A stretch of DNA of 18,756 bases from an uncultured Pseudomonadota bacterium (GTDB lineage Bacteria; Myxococcota_A; UBA9042; CAIXZC01): positions 1 to 18,756 of the forward strand of contig CALGBT010000654.1 of the NCBI GenBank assembly GCA_937884235.1, read 5' to 3'. Below the pieces are notes generated by a model, which saw nothing but the letters and a program-made list of their open reading frames with translations, had not been told where the DNA came from and did not search any database. How positions within the stretch are numbered: position 1 is the first letter of the stretch; the number at the start of each line of letters is the position of its first letter. The position numbers were made by a program, and so were the translations under genes. Below are positions 6,733 to 14,044 of this stretch, one piece after another.

Positions 6733-7062
6733 TTATACGTGTCGCTCGAGGATTTCCTGGAACTTGCCCTTGGGCAGGGAGCCGGTTACCTGGTCAACTA
6801 CTTTGCCGCCCTTAAAGAAGAGGACGGTGGGGATGGACGTGATGCGATGCTGGGCCGCAGTCTCCCGATTGTCGTCAACATTCAGCTTGGTTACCACGAC
6901 GCGTCCAGCGTATTCCTCTGCCAGCGCTTCCATGGTTGGTCCCAAAGCCAGGCACGGGCCGCACCAGGTCGCCCAGAAATCCACCATGACCAGCTTCTCA
7001 TTTTCCAGGACGACGCTGGCGAATTCTCCGTCCGTCACGTCGATGATGTTCTTTCCCGCCAT
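6733..7062 (-). CDS. trxA: Thioredoxin
   Basis: Cytoplasmic dithiol-disulfide oxidoreductase of the classic Trx1 type, 109 aa. It has the active site WCGPC inside VDFWATWCGPC, the KLNVDDN strand and the cis-Pro loop ITSIPTVLFF, all canonical. I chose the ATG at 7062 (MAGKNIIDV) and not the longer in-frame start at 7131, because GGAGGAAG sits just upstream and the product then has normal family length; the extra 23 residues would be non-homologous. There is no signal peptide, so it does not act directly on the exported Cys-rich proteins at the start of the window. It lies 106 nt after the giant pseudokinase gene, with its own likely promoter region and terminator. Confidence 0.96.
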   Translation of the reverse strand: MAGKNIIDVTDGEFASVVLENEKLVMVDFWATWCGPCLALGPTMEALAEEYAGRVVVTKLNVDDNRETAAQHRITSIPTVLFFKGGKVVDQVTGSLPKGKFQEILERHV

Positions 7063-7083
7063 GTTCACTTCCTCCAGGTAGAT

Positions 7084-7161
7084 GCGCGGTCGACCCGCGC
7101 GGCCAAGTTTAGACGACGCCAGTCGCCGCACTCAATTTGTGCCGGAAAGTAGCGTTGTCAA
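7084..7161 (-). promoter_or_regulatory. trxA leader: -35-like box and GC-rich palindrome
   Basis: A perfect TTGACA lies at 7161-7156 on the minus strand, 7 nt past the stop of the giant gene, but the best -10 is poor (ACAAAT after 15 nt). Closer to trxA, a near-perfect palindrome with a GTCGAC centre and GCGCGG/CCGCGC arms (7100-7084) precedes the ribosome-binding site. It could be an operator or a 5'-leader hairpin. Support is weak. Confidence 0.3.
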
Positions 7162-7168
7162 GGACTTC

Positions 7169-10100
7169 TCAAAGGATAGTGATTCCCAGCGCTTGCCGCA
7201 GAGCTGCAAATTTGTCAGAAACGGCATAGCGCAACAGGTCATCGGTCAACTCTTCCCGGCTTGCCCCGGAAAGGTGTACCGGGTAGTTCTGCACCAACTC
7301 AACGGCAACCGGCAGGTCGTTGGCGAAGAGCAGCCCGGCGCGGCAGGAAGCCTTCTCAACTCCAACCAGCCATCGCTTGATGTTCAACTCGCCGCCGCGG
7401 TCCCGCAACTGGCCAACCAGATCCCGGACCTTGCCCAGTTCTGCTGAGGGAATGGCCTTTTCCATCTCCTTGCGCAGTTCGAGGTTCTGGCGAGGGTCCC
7501 CCGGAGGCTCCGGAAAGGAGGTCACCACCAGTTTCAGGAGGTTGCCCAACAGCAGGCGGAGCGTTTCACGGTCCAGCAGCCCCACCGGCTGATGCGCGGC
7601 CAGGAAGAGGCTCAGAGTGCGTGCCAACTCGAAGCGCAGGGCCTTGCCCTTGCGATGCTGAAGGAGGTCTGGACTCATGGCCAGCACTGACGGATAACAG
7701 CCCTCCTTGACCAACCAGCCCGAAGTCTCCCGCAAGTGCGTCTGCGGGCGCGGAATCCCCAGCACCTTGGCGATGGTGGAAACCAGCTTTCCGTAAAGCT
7801 GCGATTCCGAGTCGTCCAGCAGCGTCTTCTTGCTGAGGCCCAGGGACTTGGCAGTCTGCAACTGCATCCGGCCAGACATACGCTCAAAGAGCAATCTGAT
7901 GATTTCAGACAACTCCCACTCTTCCTCTTTGGCCAGAAGAGTGTTTCTCAGCGTCTCGGCATCGAGGACCCGCGGCTTGATCTTCAGGGCACTCGATGAG
8001 AAGCGCTTGTAGAACTCCTTCTCTTTCTCACTGGCGGCACCAAGCATCACCAGCGCGCTGGCCACGTACCAGGCATCATCGTAGCGCTTCATCTTGCCGT
8101 AGGTCTTGCGCAGTTGCTGCAAGGTCGCGATGTCCCTGGGATTGGCCTGCACTAGAGCTTTGTAAGCCACCAACGCCCGGTCCGCCCCGTCCTCTGTCTG
8201 CAGGTAGAGGCTGGCTGCCAACTGTTTTGGTTCCAGCTCATCAGGCTTGAAGGAACTGGCGGCCTCAAGATGAATGATGGCTCGCGTGGTATCGGCAAAC
8301 TTCTCCAGCAGGATGCGCCCGAGATTAAGATTGAGAGTGTACCCGAGGTCCTTGCTGATCTTGTCCCCCAATGTCTCCAGCAGAGCCAGATAGAGGTCCT
8401 TTTGCGCCTCCCAGTCCGAGCGGTCCACAGCCATCTGCTCGAGGAGAGTGAAGGCGTCAAGCTTCGACGGGTCATGTTGCAAGGCCCGTCGCAGGTGCTC
8501 CTCACCCATATCAGGGACTTGGGCGTGGTCGATGAAGAGTGAAGCCTGAGCCATGGCAAAAGCCGCCTTGCGAGTCGGGTCGGCTTCTAGTTCCTCTGCT
8601 TCCAGCAAAGCCTGGGCCGCATCTTCCCAACGCTCCAGCCGGGTGTAGATGTCCCCCAATCCGATGGCCACAACCTTAGAGTCAGGCTTCAGTTCCAGTG
8701 CTTTTTCCATGGCCGAGGCAGCATCCTCGAGTCGACCCGGCAGGGTCTTGAGGAGTTCCCCCAGGCGGACCTGTAGCGGGAAGCGCCGCTCGGGGTCGGA
8801 GTCCACCTCCAGGAGCTGTTCGAGGTAAGTTGCTTCGCCCTCGCTATCACCCTCTTCCCGGCACAACTCAAGGAGCTTGTGCAAGGTTCGGGCGTCATTG
8901 GGGGACTCTGCCAGGAGCCCTTCAAGGTGGTCACGGGACTTGTCGCGGCGGCCGAGCTTGCGATCCATGTCGGCACCAAGGGCTTTGAATTCCCGGGTAC
9001 GCTCGGCACTGAGGTTGCCTGATTCTGTCAGGCGTCCCATCAACTCCCGCGCCGCCTCGTAGTCCTCATCCATGTACAGCAGCACGGCCAGTTTCTCTTC
9101 AGCTTCGAGCACCCTGTGGCCGAGTTCGATGCTCCTTCTGTAGTAGGTAATTGCGCTCCCTCGCTCCAGCAGAGCCTCATGGGCCATGGCTGACAGGAAG
9201 ACCAGGGAGCGGGTATCGTCATCCTCCAACTGGTCAAGTCGCTCGCGCAGGATGGCCAGCAAGGATGCGGTCTTGTCCCAACGCGCCAGGTCTCCGTAGG
9301 TCTTCGCCAGGAGCAGTCCCGGCCGCGCGTTGTCAGGGTCCAGTTCCCAGACCTTCTCCAGGATTTCGGCGGCAGCGACCTTGAGGTCCAGCCGGTCCCG
9401 CTGGAGGGTCGCGAGTTCCATTCCCAGAGCTACCTTCTCGGCCTCGTCAGCGAGACTGGAGAAACGCCTGGTCATCAAGTCGGCCAGCCCCCTCCAATCC
9501 TCCTGCCGCGCCAGAATGTCCTGGAACAGTTCATAGGCGGCGCGATGCTGCGGAGCTTCGGCGAGAACTTCAGAGAGGTAGGTGCGAGCCGGCGGTAGCA
9601 GCCCCATCTCCAGAGCAGACAGTCGGGCCATCTCGACTTTCAAGTCCAGCTTCTCGGAGCTCTCTTTGACTTGCTGTGTGCGCTCCCCGATAATGCGAAG
9701 CAGGGTTTCGAATCGCTTCTCTTCCAGGCAGATATGACGTACTCGCTCGAAAACCTCAGTATCCTCAGGTGCATTCCGCAGCAATGCCCGCAAGATTTCG
9801 ATGGCGGCATCGGGATTGCCGAGCTTCTCGTAGTGCACTTCGGCCATTTCTCGCTGCAGAGCCTGCTTCTCGACCTTGTCGCTGCCCTGCGCCATCTGCT
9901 CGTACTGCCAGGTCAGTTCCGTGAAACGCTCGGTGCGCTTTAGCACCTCAGCCAGACGGCGCCCGTAGTCAGGCCGATCGGGGACCAGGGTGACGAGTTG
10001 CCGATAAAGGTCGATGGCGGAATCGAACTGCTCGAAGACATCAACTTCGATCTGGGCAGCTTTCTCCAGGTAGGAGGCCCGCAACTGCGGGTCAGACGTG

Positions 10101-13100
10101 AAGGGAATGAACCGTTTATAGGTTGCTGCCAATGCTTCCCAATCTTCGGAAGCGGCGAGGGTCTCCTCCAGAGCCTGCTGTAGAGCAACATCGTTGGGAG
10201 TCCTCTCAAGGGCCCCCTCGAACCACTCACGGGCCGGAGCCAGATCCCCCAGGGCAAGGTAGGAGTTGCCGATGTCCAGCCGCAGCAACTGGGCCTTAGC
10301 CTCATCCTTCTCCTCGGCGAGGAGCCGCTTGGCAACGTCTGCCAGCAACTGCCACTGTTCCAGTTCTCGACAGGCACCGATGAGCGACCGTAGGGCCTCG
10401 GGGTCGGCAATTTCCTCGGTTGCTATGACCAGTTCCCCAAGTAGCTTGCGGCCCTCTTCCTTGTTGCCCAGCCGGTTCTTGATGAGCAGCGCGACCTCTT
10501 CGAAGAGTTCCCCTCGCCTCTCCCCGTCGGCCCCTTTCAGAGAGTTGATCATCACGCTGGCAAGGTCGTGCCAACGTTCATCCTTGCGATAGCGCACCAG
10601 GAGGCTCCGATTCAACTCCTCGCTCTCCGGTTGCAACTCAAGGGCAGTCTCCAGGGCATAGAGAGCCTTCTGCGAATCTTCAATTTGCCCCTCGCAAAGC
10701 TTGGCAATGCGCCCGGCCAGATAGCGTCCCTGCGCGGCAGTTGCCTCGGCCAATCGCTCCATGTAGAAGGCTATCAGCCCTTCCCACTCTCCGGCCTGGC
10801 CGGCCGTCTTCTCCAGGTCCTGGCGAACTGCGGTGTCGTGGGGAGCTTCAGCAAACGCTCGCTTCAGGACTTCAAAGGCAGCGGCAGCGTTCCCTGAATC
10901 CTGGAAGAGGTTCGTCAGTTTTCGCAGGATCTCCAGCCTCACCGAAGGGGACTTCTCCCTCTCCAACTGCTCCAGCAGCATCTGTGAGCGTGCGTCCGTG
11001 TCGCCTCGCTCAGTGTAGATCTGCTCCAGCAGTTGCTCTATTCCGGGGTGGCCGGGGGCAAGCGCCTGACCCTCTTCCAGCAGTAAGCGCGCACTGGAAG
11101 CATCATCCAGGAATTCCAGATGCGCCTGGGCAGCAGTGAGGAGCACAGCCGCCCTCTCCTGCGAGTCAGAGGTAACTGCTGCCTTCCTCTTGAGTACCTC
11201 AAGATATGACTCGTGTTGGCCTTCCCGCAAGTAGAGTCGTTCGAGATAGGAAAGCGCAGTCTGGTTGCTCGGGTCAATGACCAGCAGTTCGTCCCAGACC
11301 GCAATGGCCTGCCGAGTATTGTACAGGTAGCTGGAGAGAATCTCACCCAATTCCTGATAAAGCTCGATGCGACTTTCGCCGGGCAACTCTTCGGCCTGCA
11401 CCATCTTGCGAAGTAGTTGGGCGAGGGCAGCATACGAGAAGGCGGAGCGGTAGAGGTTGCGCAGGGCATTGAGAGTGGTGTTGTCAGCTGCTCCAAGGCC
11501 TACTAGTTGCTCGTAGGCCAGCACGGCAGCTTCATGATTACCTAGCTCGAGGTGATAGATGGCGGCCAGCCGTCGCATGATTGCAACAGTGTCTGCGGGG
11601 TCGGTGGCCGCTTCCTTCCAATGCTCAAGTGCTCTGGCCGCACCCTCCCAGTCATGGGCCTCTTCCTTGAGCTGTACCAGCAGTTCGAGCCACTTGGTGT
11701 GGGCTCCTGTGGTCTCTACCAACTCCTCCAGGAAGCGGGAGGCCGTCAGCGCGTTTTCGAGTCGGGCATGGTGCAACTCCACCAGCTTCTCCAGGTACTC
11801 GGCGCGTTGCCCCGGGATATCCGTCTGGTCTTTCAGTTCTTCAAGTACTCCGGAGAGTTCCTCCCACTGTTCAGTGCGCTCGAAGTGTCCCATGATGGCA
11901 CGCACCGCCACCGGATTGTCCGGTGTCAATTCCAGGCAGTCCCGATAAAGCGAGACCGCCTTGCCAGGCATATCCATCTTCTCGAAATAGAGGCCGGCCA
12001 ACTCCTGCATCCAGTAGACCCGCTCTTCAATGTCCCACAGTTCATCAACTTTCAGTTGCAGCAACCGGGCAGCCCCTTCGAAATCGCCGCTCTCCATCTT
12101 TTCGGCACGTTCGAGGTCCAGTAGTTCGGTATGGCCCAGCTGTACGTCGCACAGGTGCCCCACCAATTGTTGCGCTCGGGCCGTAACGGCAACGTCGTAT
12201 TCAGGTCCCATGGCTGCCTCAATGGAGGTCAGCTCGGCGGCAAACTCAGCCGCGGTTGCATACCGTTGCTCAGGGGCCGGTGCCAGGGCTCGACGAAGTA
12301 CGGAATCCAGTTTCTCTGGAATCGGGAAGATCAAGTCTGATGGTGGCACCCAACGAGTCTTGGAAGGGACGTGTCCTGTTAGCATCTCGAAGACCACGAT
12401 GGCCGCTGAATAGAGGTCGCTCTGCTCCTCTGCCTGTCCCCCAAGCAACAGTTCCGGGGCCGCGTAGCGTAGTGAATGGAGCCGCTCCAAAGGGCGAAAG
12501 CTGGTGACTCGCGAGGAGGGCAGTCGCAGGATGCCAAAGTCTGACAGGCGGGGTCTACCGGCCTCATCAAAAAGAATGTTGCCGGGGTGGATTCCGCCGT
12601 GGACCAGTCCGCCATCGTGGACTGCGGCGATGCCGCTGAGGAGGGAGATTGCGATGCGCAGCGTCGCCCGTGGCCCCAGCGTCTCCCGGCGCTCCAGCAA
12701 TTCAGCCAAGGAGCCGCCGCGCATGTGCGCCATGACGATGTGATTCTCCTGCAGGGCCGATGAGTACCCAGCATCATAGACGGGTACCAGGTGCTCACTC
12801 TCGAGCTGCGAGAGCAGCTTGCCGGTGTCGATGAAGTAGCGGGTGAAAAACTCATTTCGGGAGAGATCCGGATAGAGAATCTTCACCGCTTTGTCCGAAG
12901 CATCTTCCAGGTCATAGACCCGGTAGACCGCGCCGATTCCACCTCTCCCCATGAATCCCAGAGTCTTGTAGCGGTTGGCCAGGACCTTCTCCGTGGGCAT
13001 CAGCCGGCTCTTGAATTGCAGGTTCTTGCGGGTCGAATCGGAGGGGTCCAGGGTGGCCACGGAGCCGCCCTCATCCCAGGATGCCATGTACTCGCCCAAA

Positions 13101-13942
13101 CCTGTAGGAATACCCGCGATTTCAGTGTTGTGGATCAGGAAGTGGCTGGTGCTGAAGTTCTCGAGTCGGACCGAATGCTCATGGCGCAGACCGGCGAAGA
13201 GAAAGAAGCCGTCATGTTCGCGGCCGCTGACGAGGGAAACCGCCATGAAAGGAGCCAGTTCCAGCGCTTTGCGTCCATCCGAGGAGAGCAGCAGAGGGCG
13301 ACCTTCCGGTACCGGGCCAGAGAATTCAACGGCAATGGGCAGCGGTTCGGTCCGGTGGCCCATCCAGCGCAGCATGAAGCCCCTGAAGCCATCGTCACTG
13401 CCTTCCGCATGGCTGCGCAGCAGGGCCAGCGGATAGCGTTCGAGGAAGGAGAATTGCCCCAACAACTCCAGCAACTCGGTGGATAGCTCTGCCGCGGTGG
13501 TTGCTGCCAGCGCGGGATCGAGCAGGGCATCCTTGCTCTCGAGGAGAGACTGTCCCTGCTGGGCCAGTTTGTGCAGTAGCTTGCGCGTTGCCGTTGGCTT
13601 GCCGCCTTTGTCCACCAGCGCCCCAGTCAACTCGGGCATGAAGGGGCCTTTACCGCTCAGTTGTCGGGCCAGTTCAAAGACCAGATCACTCCACTTTGAC
13701 AGACGGGGGTATAGGAGGCTGGGGAGGAAAGGAGCCAGCTTGTCCGGCGATGGCCCCTTGGCGAAGAAGTCGCTGAGCAGGACCGCTGCGGTGTAGCGGA
13801 GAAAGCCGTCGAGGGTAGCGAGATAGAAGACCGCACGGTCCGAGTCTTCAGTCGCCGTTTGGGCACAGCGAAAGGGCGCCGCAATGGGGTGGGGAAACTG
13901 GTGCTCAAGTGCGTAGGATAGAAATTCGGTCTGTTCCGTCAT
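7169..13942 (-). CDS. Giant Ser/Thr-kinase-like (predicted pseudokinase) TPR scaffold protein
   Basis: About 2257 aa from the ATG at 13942; a TTG one codon upstream is also open. GGGAG lies 8 nt before the ATG. Residues 1-~315 form an unassigned domain. Residues ~325-576 are a protein-kinase fold: glycine loop GRGGIGAVY (~332-340), AVK lysine (~354), DFG (~468-470), AAPE (~494-497), SDLYSAA and a final QRY. The catalytic loop, normally HRDxKPxN, reads HGGIHPGN: the catalytic Asp is Gly and the Lys is His. The alphaC Glu also aligns with Thr, next to an Asp. It is therefore probably inactive or atypical. From ~600 to ~2000 runs an almost continuous array of 34-residue TPR-like helical hairpins, followed by a unique helical C-terminal domain of about 250 residues. 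There is no membrane segment, so it is probably cytoplasmic. Kinase-TPR fusions are common in myxobacteria; this one is very long. It is divergent from the beta-helix lipoprotein gene. Likely role: a protein-protein scaffold or signalling adaptor; partners are unknown. Confidence 0.9.
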   Translation of the reverse strand: MTEQTEFLSYALEHQFPHPIAAPFRCAQTATEDSDRAVFYLATLDGFLRYTAAVLLSDFFAKGPSPDKLAPFLPSLLYPRLSKWSDLVFELARQLSGKGPFMPELTGALVDKGGKPTATRKLLHKLAQQGQSLLESKDALLDPALAATTAAELSTELLELLGQFSFLERYPLALLRSHAEGSDDGFRGFMLRWMGHRTEPLPIAVEFSGPVPEGRPLLLSSDGRKALELAPFMAVSLVSGREHDGFFLFAGLRHEHSVRLENFSTSHFLIHNTEIAGIPTGLGEYMASWDEGGSVATLDPSDSTRKNLQFKSRLMPTEKVLANRYKTLGFMGRGGIGAVYRVYDLEDASDKAVKILYPDLSRNEFFTRYFIDTGKLLSQLESEHLVPVYDAGYSSALQENHIVMAHMRGGSLAELLERRETLGPRATLRIAISLLSGIAAVHDGGLVHGGIHPGNILFDEAGRPRLSDFGILRLPSSRVTSFRPLERLHSLRYAAPELLLGGQAEEQSDLYSAAIVVFEMLTGHVPSKTRWVPPSDLIFPIPEKLDSVLRRALAPAPEQRYATAAEFAAELTSIEAAMGPEYDVAVTARAQQLVGHLCDVQLGHTELLDLERAEKMESGDFEGAARLLQLKVDELWDIEERVYWMQELAGLYFEKMDMPGKAVSLYRDCLELTPDNPVAVRAIMGHFERTEQWEELSGVLEELKDQTDIPGQRAEYLEKLVELHHARLENALTASRFLEELVETTGAHTKWLELLVQLKEEAHDWEGAARALEHWKEAATDPADTVAIMRRLAAIYHLELGNHEAAVLAYEQLVGLGAADNTTLNALRNLYRSAFSYAALAQLLRKMVQAEELPGESRIELYQELGEILSSYLYNTRQAIAVWDELLVIDPSNQTALSYLERLYLREGQHESYLEVLKRKAAVTSDSQERAAVLLTAAQAHLEFLDDASSARLLLEEGQALAPGHPGIEQLLEQIYTERGDTDARSQMLLEQLEREKSPSVRLEILRKLTNLFQDSGNAAAAFEVLKRAFAEAPHDTAVRQDLEKTAGQAGEWEGLIAFYMERLAEATAAQGRYLAGRIAKLCEGQIEDSQKALYALETALELQPESEELNRSLLVRYRKDERWHDLASVMINSLKGADGERRGELFEEVALLIKNRLGNKEEGRKLLGELVIATEEIADPEALRSLIGACRELEQWQLLADVAKRLLAEEKDEAKAQLLRLDIGNSYLALGDLAPAREWFEGALERTPNDVALQQALEETLAASEDWEALAATYKRFIPFTSDPQLRASYLEKAAQIEVDVFEQFDSAIDLYRQLVTLVPDRPDYGRRLAEVLKRTERFTELTWQYEQMAQGSDKVEKQALQREMAEVHYEKLGNPDAAIEILRALLRNAPEDTEVFERVRHICLEEKRFETLLRIIGERTQQVKESSEKLDLKVEMARLSALEMGLLPPARTYLSEVLAEAPQHRAAYELFQDILARQEDWRGLADLMTRRFSSLADEAEKVALGMELATLQRDRLDLKVAAAEILEKVWELDPDNARPGLLLAKTYGDLARWDKTASLLAILRERLDQLEDDDTRSLVFLSAMAHEALLERGSAITYYRRSIELGHRVLEAEEKLAVLLYMDEDYEAARELMGRLTESGNLSAERTREFKALGADMDRKLGRRDKSRDHLEGLLAESPNDARTLHKLLELCREEGDSEGEATYLEQLLEVDSDPERRFPLQVRLGELLKTLPGRLEDAASAMEKALELKPDSKVVAIGLGDIYTRLERWEDAAQALLEAEELEADPTRKAAFAMAQASLFIDHAQVPDMGEEHLRRALQHDPSKLDAFTLLEQMAVDRSDWEAQKDLYLALLETLGDKISKDLGYTLNLNLGRILLEKFADTTRAIIHLEAASSFKPDELEPKQLAASLYLQTEDGADRALVAYKALVQANPRDIATLQQLRKTYGKMKRYDDAWYVASALVMLGAASEKEKEFYKRFSSSALKIKPRVLDAETLRNTLLAKEEEWELSEIIRLLFERMSGRMQLQTAKSLGLSKKTLLDDSESQLYGKLVSTIAKVLGIPRPQTHLRETSGWLVKEGCYPSVLAMSPDLLQHRKGKALRFELARTLSLFLAAHQPVGLLDRETLRLLLGNLLKLVVTSFPEPPGDPRQNLELRKEMEKAIPSAELGKVRDLVGQLRDRGGELNIKRWLVGVEKASCRAGLLFANDLPVAVELVQNYPVHLSGASREELTDDLLRYAVSDKFAALRQALGITIL

Positions 13943-13989
13943 CAATTCTCCCGCTGCTGTCCAGTCCGGTCCTTAACATTAAAACACAG

Positions 13990-14018
13990 TCCATTACAGC
14001 GTTTCTAATGGACGCTGT
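13990..14018. promoter_or_regulatory. Interleaved inverted repeats in the divergent intergenic region
   Basis: Two 7-bp perfect inverted repeats interlock in the 102-bp gap between the giant gene and the lipoprotein gene: TCCATTA (13990-13996) with TAATGGA (14006-14012), and ACAGCGT (13996-14002) with ACGCTGT (14012-14018). The order a-b-a'-b' would give a pseudoknot in RNA, or overlapping operator half-sites in DNA. It lies 26 nt before the lipoprotein ATG and 47 nt before the giant gene, where a shared regulator could bind. No clear -35/-10 pair is visible for either gene. Confidence 0.4.
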
Positions 14019-14044
14019 CAACGGTTTCTGCTATAGGGAAAATC

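Noticed and set aside
1..7062. Thioredoxin as the folding partner of the cysteine-rich proteins
   Set aside because: The thioredoxin has no signal peptide and is cytoplasmic, while the Cys-rich protein with a visible N-terminus is exported; the two are separated by housekeeping genes on the other strand.
7063..7131. N-terminal extension of thioredoxin to an earlier start
   Set aside because: The extra 23 residues lie upstream of the strong GGAGGAAG site and are foreign to the family; the start at 7062 gives the normal length.
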